From: Flavobacterium weaverense
GTDB taxonomy: Bacteria > Bacteroidota > Bacteroidia > Flavobacteriales > Flavobacteriaceae
Direction of reading: 5' to 3'
Assembly: GCF_003688495.1 (NCBI RefSeq)
Contig: NZ_REFH01000007.1
Span: 620,001 to 684,000 of the forward strand
Length of the DNA stretch: 64,000 nt
Positions 28,143 through 37,443 of this stretch are shown here, in pieces. Made by a program: the position numbers and the translations under genes. Each line of letters starts with the position of its first letter. Within the stretch, counting starts at the first letter, position 1. A model generated the notes under the pieces. It was not told the DNA's origin, did no database searches, and was given only the letters and a program-made list of their open reading frames with translations.

Positions 28143-30239
28143 CTATCTTTTTAACAAAAAATGTCCTTTTATTGTTTTAGAATCTGTGAATTTTATGTGA
28201 AACCAATAATCATCTGCGGGTAGCGGTTTATTATTGAAATTTCCATTCCATCCATTACTTAACGTATTAAGCTCATAAAGTAATTTGCATAACGATCAAA
28301 TATACTCACTACTGCTTTAGGAAATAAATCAAGATTTTTTATTTTCCATACATCGTTTATTCCATCTGCGTTAGGAGTAAAATAGCGCGTATAGTCAAGT
28401 ACATTTATTATTGCAGAGGATAAAATGCAGTTTGTTTTGTCCCTCACAAAAACAGTGTAAGTACCTGCTGTAATATTCTTGAATATAGCGTTCGATTGAA
28501 AAATAATTCCATCAAGTGAATACTCAAATGGACCAGAACCATTGGTATCTATTTCCACAGAATTATTGCTTCCAGCGAAATTATTTATTTCAATATTTTT
28601 TACTATATCTGGATTGGCGTTGCTGTATTGTACAATATTTAATTCAATTTGGATATATACCGTAACAATCATTGCCATTTTCTACTCTCGCATAAATGAT
28701 CTCATTTGGATTGCTAGTGTAAGAATTTACTAATTTTAATTGCTTAGTCGCAGCGTCTGATGATGATGAGTAGTAACCTTCCACTAAATAATTAATACCA
28801 ACTGCTACTTGAATTAGTGGGTCTATTTCATTTTTCAAATCAAACAAACGAATTCCATCTTGCATCCCATCATTATCACAGAAACTTAGAGTTTGCAAAG
28901 CGTTTAATGTGCTTAAAACTTTTAGCTCTACTTCAATAAAGTTGAGGCATTCACCAGTACTATTAGCAACCTTCGCGTAAACTGTTTTGGGTGTAGAAGA
29001 ATAATTGGAAGGATTGGTAATTTCGGTTTCTGCTAAATCTGAAAAAAATTTTACTACGTCAGTGGATTTTAAATTTAAGCTAGATTTGATAGTAGTCAAG
29101 TCAAAAATACCGCTGCCAAATTCATCTCCACATTGAGTAATAGCTTTTGTTATTTTTGATTTATAATTTACGGTTACTTTTCCTTTGGCTATACAGTTAG
29201 GTGCTAAAGTTACTTCAACAGAGTAAATTCCTGCTGTGGTGACTTTCAATGTGGATTTGTCTTCACCACTTAATGGTGTGGTATTGCCATCTTTGAACCA
29301 TTCATAGCTATAATTGCTATCTGTAAGGCCAGAATCAAGAACGGTATTCTCATTAAAACATATTGTTTGATCAATTCCCAAGTTTATTTTTGGCGCAAAA
29401 CTTCCCGCTTCAAGAAAAACTGCTGAGTCAAATTCTTCATTGCGATAATCAGCTATTACTAATTTTATATGATAAGTTACTCCAGCTGTTACATTAGTTT
29501 GGGCATTTAAAACCTTTGTCTGTCCGTAATAATTTATAGGACTGGAACTAGTATTATATCCTCCAAAATAATTTTCATTGCTAGGAGCACATCCGCTTTT
29601 TGAAGCACCGCTAATAATATCATTAAAAGGAGGAACAAATGGATGTACATTTTTTGAAGAGACTGAAACTGAAGAATTAGGCAGCACTGCAATATTTATG
29701 TAGGGTCCTGTGCTGGTTTTTTCTTTAATTAAAAAAGCAAAACCATCAGTGAACTCGCAAGGGAAATAGTCTCTATATTCATTATATGCAAATAAATAGT
29801 TAAAACTGATAAAATTTGTTTTTGGAATAAAATCAAATTCTAAAACTGTAGCATTTTTAGTTAATTCGGGTGCTATAATTCCTAAGGCAACTTGTAAATT
29901 AGTGTCTCCTAACCAACGAGAATCACCAGGCAATGCTTTATTCACAGCTAATGGACCGTTCTCAGAATTTTTAGCGCTCCAAGTACTTAAAATAATGCCT
30001 TCGTTAAAAGGGAAACTGCCACCTTGCTTGCTGAAATAGCCATAACTATTTTTTCCAGCAGTATAGGAATCTCCAATTACAGTTGCGTTTGAAATAGCAA
30101 AACAGCTACTTCTTACTAAGACATCTTCTATTAATTGCTGTGCAGTTTGATTATCATCAATGAGAATAGATTGAGCTGAACTAAAACTTGGAATCAAGTG
30201 TAGAGAAGCAAAAAGCAATATTTGTAATAGAAATTTCAT
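28143..30239 (-). pseudogene. choice-of-anchor L / T9SS type B protein gene broken by two frameshifts
   Basis: The 5' part (30239 to about 28660) encodes a signal peptide (MKFLLQILLFASLHLIPSFSSAQ, read in pieces), a choice-of-anchor L domain (VIGDSYTAGKNSYGYF, VLEFDFIPKTNFISFNYLFA), an Ig-like region and CDD-type repeats, then stops after GNDCYGIYPN. The message continues in another frame from about 28656 (IELNIVQYSN) to FFTPNADGINDVWKIKN and IFDRYA, then shifts again near 28288. From there a third frame gives the expected end (KLLYELNTLS, GWNGNFNNKPLPADDYWF, GHFLLKR, stop at 28143). The first break looks like the loss of one TA from a TATATA run, the second like the loss of one G. Either a decaying gene or two sequence errors; the rest is well conserved, so decay would be recent. 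Confidence 0.88.
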
Positions 30240-30254
30240 ATTCCCGCAAATATA

Positions 30255-31091
30255 CTATAAATCTCTTTTTTTCAATAATCTGTAGGATAGGTAAACAAAT
30301 ATGACAGTCCAGCATACAACGATGAGTAAAGATTTAAACTCTACATCATAGTTTTTGATATTATCTAAACCAATTTGGGTACCCAGATTTTTAACAACTG
30401 ACAATCGGGTAAAGGGTTCTACTATTAAATTAGACATAGATTCTAATGGAAAAAATTGCATGATTGAAGTTGCGCTTTTTGAATCTGGGAAGATTTTAAA
30501 ACTTAAAATTCCTTTTACAATACCTTCAATAATATTCCAAACTAATAAAAACCCCAAAGCAAACGCTGATCGCTTCACTAATATTCCTAAAAATAAACAG
30601 AATGAAAAGAAACCTACTAATTTTACAAAATAAGCTAGCAGATATTTTAAATCAGAGAAAACGATGCTCACTTCAGTGTAGGACGAGAAGCTATATCCTA
30701 GAATAAGCGACATTACAAAAATAAAAATAGTTGAAAATGAAGCGAATAAAACGACGGTTAGAAATTTAGATTCAATAAATTCCCTTTTACTCATACCATC
30801 GATTAAATTCTGTTTAAGAGTTCCGTAACTGTATTCATTTGCCATCATAGAAACAATTACAATGGCTAAGAACAATTTTAATATGGATGCGATATAGGTA
30901 TTAAAATGCCAAATAAATGGAAAGTTAAAAATCCCCATTTCAGCTAAATGGAACTTAAATATTCCTAAGTCAAATTTGATAGATGCGATTAAAGCTATGA
31001 AAGTTAAAAGAATAAAATAAGTTAGAGTCAAAACCCGACTAGCTTTATTTTTCCATATTTTTTGAAGTTCTATTGCGAGAAGTCTTTTCAT
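30255..31091 (-). CDS. ABC-2 type transporter permease
   Basis: 278 residues, six predicted membrane segments, beginning MKRLLAIELQKIWKNKASRVL, the usual cytoplasmic lead of ABC-2 permeases, with a large loop after TM1 and a conserved MANEYSYGTLKQNLIDGMSKREF segment (read in two parts), which is typical of this family. It forms the membrane part of an exporter with the ATPase encoded 60 bp upstream. The substrate is unknown; relatives export peptides, antibiotics or sodium. It ends 15 bp before the broken T9SS gene's start but belongs to the ABC unit. Confidence 0.9.
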   Translation of the reverse strand: MKRLLAIELQKIWKNKASRVLTLTYFILLTFIALIASIKFDLGIFKFHLAEMGIFNFPFIWHFNTYIASILKLFLAIVIVSMMANEYSYGTLKQNLIDGMSKREFIESKFLTVVLFASFSTIFIFVMSLILGYSFSSYTEVSIVFSDLKYLLAYFVKLVGFFSFCLFLGILVKRSAFALGFLLVWNIIEGIVKGILSFKIFPDSKSATSIMQFFPLESMSNLIVEPFTRLSVVKNLGTQIGLDNIKNYDVEFKSLLIVVCWTVIFVYLSYRLLKKRDL

Positions 31092-31151
31092 GAAATAAGT
31101 ATTTGAACTTGATTTTGGATAAGTGTTAGATTAAACTTTGATTTAATCTAA

Positions 31152-32048
31152 TTAGTTTTTTTCTGTTAGTTCTAGAAATTGTTCTTCAAGACTGTTTTTG
31201 CGCTTAATCAAGTGGTTTAACACTATGTTTTTTTCAAATAGAAATCTATTAAGTTCTTTTGCTTCTAAATTTTCTTTTAAATAAACTAAAACCTTTCCTT
31301 GGTCTATGGCAACATTCTTTACCGCAGGATGAACTGATAAAACAGACATTAGAGTATCATTGTCATCCGCTTGTAATTCAAAAAAGACATCATTAGCTGA
31401 CATTCCATCTACTAAACCAGTATACAGAATTACACCTTTTCTTAAAACTAGAACATGAGTGCAAACTTTTTCCACTTCGTCTAAGAGGTGAGAGGCAAGA
31501 AGAATTGTTGTTCCTTTTGAAGCAATTTGTTTTATAATATCTCTTATTTGGTGAATTCCTTGAGGATCTAGTCCATTTGTAGGTTCATCAAGAATTAGAA
31601 TTTCTGGATCATTTAGTAGTGCTGAGGCAATTGCTAATCGCTGCTTCATTCCTAATGAAAAAGTACTGAATTTACTATATTGTCTTTCGACCAAACCTAC
31701 TAATTCAAGTTTTTCGGTAACTTTAGAATAATTAATTCCTTTTATTTTACAAACCAATTCGAGATTCTCTTTGGCAGTCATGTAAGGATAGAAATTAGGT
31801 CTCTCTATTATTGCACCTACTTTCTTTAAAGCTTCGTGCGTCTCCATCGTGCCATCAAACCAACTGTACTCGCCAGAAGTCTTATTAACTACGTTTAAGG
31901 CAATACCTAAAGTGGTAGATTTTCCGCTACCATTTGGACCTAATATCCCGTAGACATTGCCTTTTTGAATTTCGAAAGAAACGTTTTTTAAAGCTTGGAG
32001 AGCGCCATAACGTTTATTGAGATTTTTAACAGAAAGTATTGTTTGCAA
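31152..32048 (-). CDS. ABC transporter ATP-binding protein (BcrA/NatA-like)
   Basis: 298 residues. Walker A GPNGSGKST, Q-loop region NFYPYMTAKENL, signature FSLGMKQRLAIA (LSGGQ variant), Walker B ILILDEPTNGLDP and H-loop LLASHLLDEV. The C-terminal ~80 residues form the extension common in drug/sodium exporter ATPases. It energises the permease encoded just downstream on the same strand. Confidence 0.94.
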   Translation of the reverse strand: MQTILSVKNLNKRYGALQALKNVSFEIQKGNVYGILGPNGSGKSTTLGIALNVVNKTSGEYSWFDGTMETHEALKKVGAIIERPNFYPYMTAKENLELVCKIKGINYSKVTEKLELVGLVERQYSKFSTFSLGMKQRLAIASALLNDPEILILDEPTNGLDPQGIHQIRDIIKQIASKGTTILLASHLLDEVEKVCTHVLVLRKGVILYTGLVDGMSANDVFFELQADDNDTLMSVLSVHPAVKNVAIDQGKVLVYLKENLEAKELNRFLFEKNIVLNHLIKRKNSLEEQFLELTEKN

Positions 32049-32121
32049 AATTGTAGCTTTTTAGTTTTTTATAAGACGAATAAAATATTAAAATGTTACT
32101 GCTCATTTCTATTTAGTTTTT

Positions 32122-32511
32122 TTAAAAGGTAAAAGACATTGCTGTTAGCTTTGCAGCAGTTATAGGTTTCATAATATAATCCTTTAAAAACTCATGCTTT
32201 TTTGCCATTTCAATGTCTGCTGGGTCAATTGATGAAGACACGATATAAATCGAAATATCTTTTACGATATCTAATTTTACATATTCTTCTAGAAACTGCC
32301 AGCCATCAATTATCGGCATATTCAAATCGAGTAATATTCCATCGGGCAATTCATCGCTATTCTCACTATTTTGCTTTAGTTCATTTAAAGCATCTTGTGC
32401 GTTATAAAAAGAATGGATTTCGTCGCAAAATTTATTTTTATGAATTAACATACTAATCAATTTTACCGTCAACTTATCATCATCAATTATGTAGATTCTT
32501 CTATTTTTCAT
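32122..32511 (-). CDS. single-domain response regulator, pair B
   Basis: 129 residues, receiver only. Acidic residues D10-D12 (YIIDDDKLTVKL), phospho-acceptor D62 (LLDLNMPIIDGWQFL), SSSIDPADIEMAKK and the conserved Lys in MKPIT. It is a close paralogue of the receiver at 34720: the same IDDDKLTVKL opening, NKFC, SFYNA and SIDPADIE blocks. Its start overlaps the kinase stop by 11 nt, as in pair C. No output domain. Confidence 0.93.
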   Translation of the reverse strand: MKNRRIYIIDDDKLTVKLISMLIHKNKFCDEIHSFYNAQDALNELKQNSENSDELPDGILLDLNMPIIDGWQFLEEYVKLDIVKDISIYIVSSSIDPADIEMAKKHEFLKDYIMKPITAAKLTAMSFTF

Positions 32512-34330
32512 TTATATATAATTTGAAGGTTGAACCAACGTCTACTTTACTTTCGACCTCAATTTTACCTTTCATTCCCTCAATTTGATTTTTTGTTATG
32601 AATAAGCCAATTCCGCGCGCATCACTGTTTCCATGAAATGTTTTGTACATTCCAAATATTTTATGACCATTTTTTTCCAAATCTATTCCCAGACCATTAT
32701 CTTTAAAATTGACGATGGTGTGCTCACCATTGGACTCACAATTAATTTCTAAAGTATTTGGTCTTTTTGGAGACTTGTATCGTATTGCATTTGTAAATAG
32801 ATTTACTAATATACTCTCTAGGTAAGAGGGAACTACAAATAGCGTCAAATCTTCTGGGATAGTATCTGAAACTGTAACTTTATTTTCGCTAATAACGAGT
32901 GCTAATGACTCTTTTACTTTTCTAATTTCATCTTTTAAGTTAACTTTTGTCTTATTTAAATTTGTACTTTTTTGAATAGTAACAATTTCGTTGAGATAAT
33001 CTATAGTGTCAGAGAGTTTTTCTGTCGCTTCTTTGAAGAGTGGGAGATAGGATAATTTCTCTTCTTTGGTGTCAGCATCTTCTATTACTTCAAGCACCAT
33101 AGCAAGATTGCTAGTATGTGAGCGAATATTGTGCGAAATGATATGAGCAAAATTAAATAGCTTTTTATTTTGATCAGTAGTCACAGTAAGCAAATTGTTA
33201 AGTTCGATTTCTTTGCTGTGGCGAATTGTAACGTCTCTACCAATGCCTATGTAATAGATCAGGTCATTTTGCTGATTAAAAACTGGTGTTATATTTAAAT
33301 CGTACCAATATTTTTGCTTGTTCTTTTTATAATTTAATATTGTGACTTTTACAATTTGCCTGTTACGAATGGCTTCACGCATTAAATTTGTAGTTTCAAC
33401 GTCAGTTTCTGGACCTTTAGATAGAAAGCCAGGTGTATGACCAACGATTTCTTCGAGAGTAAAACCAGTTAACTCTAAATAAGCATTATTTGCCCAAACT
33501 GTCTTTCCTTTTGGATCTGCTATAGTTATGGTATCATTCGTTTCCGAAACTGCCAAGGAAAGCATATTCATGTACGTTGCTGCAGTTTTTCGACTTGATA
33601 TATCTCTGATAAAAAACACTAAATAATTCTTATCACGCACTTTAAACTTTTTTCCAGAGGCGACTTCAACAGTTATGCTTTTTAAGGACTTAGTGTTTAA
33701 AATTGCTTCATTTATAATGTGATTATCATGTAAAATATGATCTTGAAGGAAAATGAAAGAATCTTTTTTATTTTCTGAAATAAGCAAATGAGAAAAGGGT
33801 GAACCTACTAATTCTAACTCATTAAATTCTGTCAGTTCTGCCGCTCGGGGATTATATTGTGTAATTAAGCCGTCTGAAGTATCAACAATAAAAATGGCGT
33901 CATTAGCATTCGAAAAAAGAGAAGAAAATTTTTCAACATTCAGTTCTAATTCGTTAATTAGATTCTGTTTTTTTGTAATATCTCTAAATGTGCCAACTAA
34001 TCTTCGAGGTTTGCCTTTCTTAAAAATGACTTGGCAAATGCACTCGACATGTCGCTCATTGTTCTTAGCAGTGTTCACTTGGAATCTACCATGAAATGGA
34101 ATTCCTTCCTCGACCGCTTGATTTAAAAGCGATACAAAACGATCTCTATTTTTACCTTTTTGATAAAAGTCAATAGCGGAACCTTTTAATGGGATAAAAT
34201 CATCATCAACTTCAAGAATGCTTCTTGTAACTGAATCCCAAAATGCAGTTTCTTTTTTAAGATTGAGATCCCATATACCAATTTTTGCTGACTGTGCGGC
34301 ATTGAGATACCGATTAAGCTTTTTTGGCAT
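32501..34330 (-). CDS. soluble triple-PAS histidine kinase, pair B
   Basis: 609 residues with no membrane segment. Three PAS domains (about 10-120, 135-247, 255-370). The third carries the LOV-like KGPETD and LNYKKNKQKYWYDLNITPV blocks but has GHTPGFL where photoactive LOV domains have NCRFL, so the flavin-binding cysteine is missing. The H-box is unusual: H400 in HIISHNIRSHTSNL, lacking the proline that normally follows the HExR core. The ATPase domain is complete (NLFTNAIRYKSP, FKDNGLGIDL, GIGLFI). It is about the same length and layout as the kinase at 35108 and very probably its duplicate. Confidence 0.92.
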   Translation of the reverse strand: MPKKLNRYLNAAQSAKIGIWDLNLKKETAFWDSVTRSILEVDDDFIPLKGSAIDFYQKGKNRDRFVSLLNQAVEEGIPFHGRFQVNTAKNNERHVECICQVIFKKGKPRRLVGTFRDITKKQNLINELELNVEKFSSLFSNANDAIFIVDTSDGLITQYNPRAAELTEFNELELVGSPFSHLLISENKKDSFIFLQDHILHDNHIINEAILNTKSLKSITVEVASGKKFKVRDKNYLVFFIRDISSRKTAATYMNMLSLAVSETNDTITIADPKGKTVWANNAYLELTGFTLEEIVGHTPGFLSKGPETDVETTNLMREAIRNRQIVKVTILNYKKNKQKYWYDLNITPVFNQQNDLIYYIGIGRDVTIRHSKEIELNNLLTVTTDQNKKLFNFAHIISHNIRSHTSNLAMVLEVIEDADTKEEKLSYLPLFKEATEKLSDTIDYLNEIVTIQKSTNLNKTKVNLKDEIRKVKESLALVISENKVTVSDTIPEDLTLFVVPSYLESILVNLFTNAIRYKSPKRPNTLEINCESNGEHTIVNFKDNGLGIDLEKNGHKIFGMYKTFHGNSDARGIGLFITKNQIEGMKGKIEVESKVDVGSTFKLYINEK

Positions 34331-34719
34331 ATTTGTAAGTTTAATATTAAATTATTGGTCCTTGTTTTCAAATATATAGATTAAAAGCCAATTTTCTCTG
34401 CCAAATAGCAAAAACACTTTTTAATTCAACCCGTGTTTTGAAAATTCATCTCAAGTTTTCAAATCTGTGTTTTGATTATCGCAACTTTTATTTATTTAAG
34501 TAGTAGAATCGAGCATCATAAAATCAATACTTTCTAAATAATAGGTAGGAATTAGAAAATCCAGAGCTGGATCTCTTTTCGAAAAAAAAGTAGATCGATA
34601 CTAAAACTTTTATTAAAGAAAATCAATGAAGGTAGAACTGATTTTTTATTATAGAAATAAGTGCTATTAATCGTTCTAAAATACAATAATCGTACTTCAG
34701 ATTAAAATAAATCTTCGTT
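34331..34719. other. 389-bp spacer between the two duplicated kinase/receiver pairs
   Basis: AT-rich, with no plausible gene. A -7 box for the pair B kinase, TATATTTG on the minus strand (34376-34369), lies about 39 bp before its start. GTGTTTTGA occurs twice near 34430-34475. No clear terminator for pair C was found in it. Confidence 0.5.
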
Positions 34720-35118
34720 CTACAAGTCCTCAATTAATTTACAGAGAGAATCTAATTTTAAAGAAGTGATGGGTTTTTCAATATAATTTTTAACGACAGT
34801 ATATTCCTTAGCTTTTTCAATATCAGCTGGATCGATTGATGAGGTCATAATAAAAACAGAGATCTTCTTTTTTAAGGATAAGTGGATAAACTCATCGAGA
34901 AATTGCCACCCATCCATTATTGGCATGTTTATGTCTAATAATATTGCGTCAGGTAACAGACCTTCGTTATTTGAATTCTGTTTAAGAAGTTCTAATGCAT
35001 TTTCAGCATTGTAAAAGGATTTAATTTCCTCACAAAATTTATTTTTCGAAATAAGAATGGTCATCAATTTGACAGTTAATTTGTCGTCGTCAATAATGTA
35101 CGTTAATTTATTTTTCAT
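34720..35118 (-). CDS. single-domain response regulator, pair C
   Basis: 132 residues, receiver only: D10-D12 (YIIDDDKLTVKL), phospho-acceptor D62 (LLDINMPIMDGWQFL), TSSIDPADIEKAKEY and the Lys in EKPIT. It is paralogous to the receiver at 32122 along its whole length. Its first 11 nt overlap the end of the kinase gene, giving translational coupling. It lacks an output domain, so its effect must go through a partner protein. Confidence 0.93.
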   Translation of the reverse strand: MKNKLTYIIDDDKLTVKLMTILISKNKFCEEIKSFYNAENALELLKQNSNNEGLLPDAILLDINMPIMDGWQFLDEFIHLSLKKKISVFIMTSSIDPADIEKAKEYTVVKNYIEKPITSLKLDSLCKLIEDL

Positions 35119-36940
35119 TTAAATAAATTTTAAAATTTGATCCTTCGTCTACCGTGCTTTCCACTTCAATTTTGCCGTTCATAGCTTCTAGCTGGTTTTT
35201 AGTTATGAATAATCCAATTCCTTTAGCATCCTCATTACCGTGAAATGTCTTGTACATTCCAAAAAGTTTATGACCATTTTTCTTTAAGTCTAATCCTAAA
35301 CCGTTATCTCTAAAATTGATCACTGTGTAGTCATCAATTATTTCGTATCCTATTTCGAGAGTTGCATCTCGTTCTGATGATTTATATTTAATTGCGTTTG
35401 TAAATAAGTTAAGTAAAATACTATCAATGTAAGCGGGTATAGCTGACACAATGAGTCGGTCAGGAATTGTATCAGTAATAGTAATTTGACTTTCTTTAAT
35501 AACTAAACTTAACGATTTTTTAGTCTTTTCTATTTCCTTCTTTAAACAAATCTCTTTTTTCTCTATACTTGTTTTCTGTTGGATTGTTATAATTTCATTT
35601 AAATATTCAATTGTTTCAGAAAGTTTTTCTGTACCCTCTTTAAATAAATCGAAGTAGGATATTTTTTCATTAATATCATCTGTACTTTCAATAACATCAA
35701 CTACCATTGATAGATTACTGGTATGGGATCTAATGTTATGGGAAACAATATGTGTAAAATTATATAACTTATTGTTTTGATTACTAGTTACCTCCAGAAG
35801 TTCTTTTAATTCCAATTCTCTTTCAATTCTAGACGTTACATTTCGACCAATACAAATGAAATTTATAAAATTATTATTATTATCAAGTGCTGTTGTGATA
35901 TTCAATTCAAACCAATACTTTTCTCCATTCTTACTGTAATTAAGAATTGTGATTTTGATGCTCTCTTTGTTTTTAATCGCTTTACGTAGGAGGGAAGTTG
36001 CATTTCTATCTGTTTCTGGACCATTAGAAATATAGTCTATTTTACTGCCTAATATTTCATTCATATTTCGACCCGTAAGATCAAGATATGCTTTGTTAGC
36101 CCAAATCGCAGCACCATTTTCATCAGCTATTACAATTGTATCTGTCGTTTCTGAGGCAGCGAGTGATAATAAGTTTAATTTATTTTCAGAATTTTTTCGT
36201 TCGCTAATGTCTCTTATAAAGCACACGAGGTACGTTACATTATCAACTTGGAATTTCTTTCCCGAGGCAATTTCTACAGGAATAGATTCACCTTTTTTTG
36301 TTTGAATATAGGTTTCATCAACAGTGTATTCATTTCTATACAAATTATACTTTAAAAAAAATCTAACCTCTTTTCTATATTTTTCTGGAAAAAGCTGTGA
36401 ATTATGCAAACCCGTTAATTCGGAAATATCGTAACCCGTAAGAGCAGCTGATCTAGGATTGCAGTCTGTTATAATTCCGTTAGAAGTATCGATAATGAAG
36501 ATAGCATCGTTAGCGCTAGAAAATATAGATGAGAATTTCTGAACATTCAATTCTAATTCGTTAATTAGATTTTGCTCGGTCGTAATATCTTGGAATGTTC
36601 CTAGTAAATTAGTAGGTACACCTTCGCTATTTTTCTCAACTAAGCAAATACATTCAATAAATTTTATATTGTTTTTTGCAGTTGTGATTTGGAATTTTTC
36701 GTCAAATGAAATTCCTTCAGTTATGGCACCACAAACCATACTTTTAATGCGATCTCTGCTTTCTCCTTCTGTATAAAAATTTAGCGCATTACCATACACT
36801 GGTTCAAATTCCTCACCGACTTCAAGAATGCATTTAGTAACGCTATCCCAAAAGACATGATTCGTTTCCAGATTAATTTTCCAAATGCCAATCTTTGCAG
36901 ATTGAGCAGCCTTGAAATACAGTTCAAGTTTGTCTGTCAT
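35108..36940 (-). CDS. soluble triple-PAS histidine kinase, pair C
   Basis: 610 residues, no membrane segment, the same three-PAS layout as the kinase at 32501 and near-identical blocks (AAQSAKIGIW, NELELNV.KFSS, NANDAIFI-type). The third PAS has SNGPETD and LNYSKNGEKYWFELNIT but GSKIDYI at the LOV cysteine position, so it too cannot form a flavin-cysteine adduct. The H-box again reads HIVSHNIRSHTSNL. The ATPase domain is intact (LLNLFTNAIKYKSS, FRDNGLGLDL, GIGLFI). It is coupled to its receiver by an 11-nt overlap. Confidence 0.92.
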   Translation of the reverse strand: MTDKLELYFKAAQSAKIGIWKINLETNHVFWDSVTKCILEVGEEFEPVYGNALNFYTEGESRDRIKSMVCGAITEGISFDEKFQITTAKNNIKFIECICLVEKNSEGVPTNLLGTFQDITTEQNLINELELNVQKFSSIFSSANDAIFIIDTSNGIITDCNPRSAALTGYDISELTGLHNSQLFPEKYRKEVRFFLKYNLYRNEYTVDETYIQTKKGESIPVEIASGKKFQVDNVTYLVCFIRDISERKNSENKLNLLSLAASETTDTIVIADENGAAIWANKAYLDLTGRNMNEILGSKIDYISNGPETDRNATSLLRKAIKNKESIKITILNYSKNGEKYWFELNITTALDNNNNFINFICIGRNVTSRIERELELKELLEVTSNQNNKLYNFTHIVSHNIRSHTSNLSMVVDVIESTDDINEKISYFDLFKEGTEKLSETIEYLNEIITIQQKTSIEKKEICLKKEIEKTKKSLSLVIKESQITITDTIPDRLIVSAIPAYIDSILLNLFTNAIKYKSSERDATLEIGYEIIDDYTVINFRDNGLGLDLKKNGHKLFGMYKTFHGNEDAKGIGLFITKNQLEAMNGKIEVESTVDEGSNFKIYLNEK

Positions 36941-37443
36941 TTTTAGGTTTTAAGTATTTTAGGTAAATATGGGTCTCCAAATATAAAATATATATCTATT
37001 CATCAATTTCTTTTTATGATAAACTTTCTGTCAAATTAAAAACTGGCTTAAAATAATTAGTTAAATAACTACTAATCAATGTTTTAATAAATTTTATATT
37101 TTAAAAAAGTCATTAATTTTTTAAGAAATAATTTGCTTATCTACTGAAAATTAGGTTTTTACTTGAAATATTTAGCTGTTTTATTGTAGCTGTTTATCTC
37201 ATGGACTTTATAATTCGAATAAATAATATAAATTTTAAGGTAATAAACTATATTTAAGATAGTTAAGCTTATTTCGACAACGAAAATTCTATGATTTAGA
37301 GATAGAAAAATCAATTATAAAAACTTGTTTTAGTTTAGCTTCTTTCTTTTAATTCATATTTTTAAATCACTTCGTTTCCTTCGTTTAGGTTTAAATACTT
37401 TTCATTTTAATTTATCGTAATTTTGCTTTAAACCTATTTTAGT
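36941..37443. other. 503-bp AT-rich intergenic region with divergent promoters
   Basis: It separates the pair C kinase (-) from the kinase-like gene (+). Besides the kinase promoter, TAATTTTG at 37418-37425 is a -7 box for the rightward gene, 19 bp before its start. The ~400 bp between holds no credible reading frame, repeat or RNA that I can see. Confidence 0.5.
36978..37006 (-). promoter_or_regulatory. promoter of the pair C kinase/receiver operon
   Basis: On the minus strand, TTG at 37006-37004 and TATATTTG at 36985-36978 with an 18-nt spacer fit the Bacteroidota consensus. The -7 box is 38 bp from the kinase start. The paralogous pair B has the same TATATTTG about 39 bp before its start. 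Confidence 0.6.
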
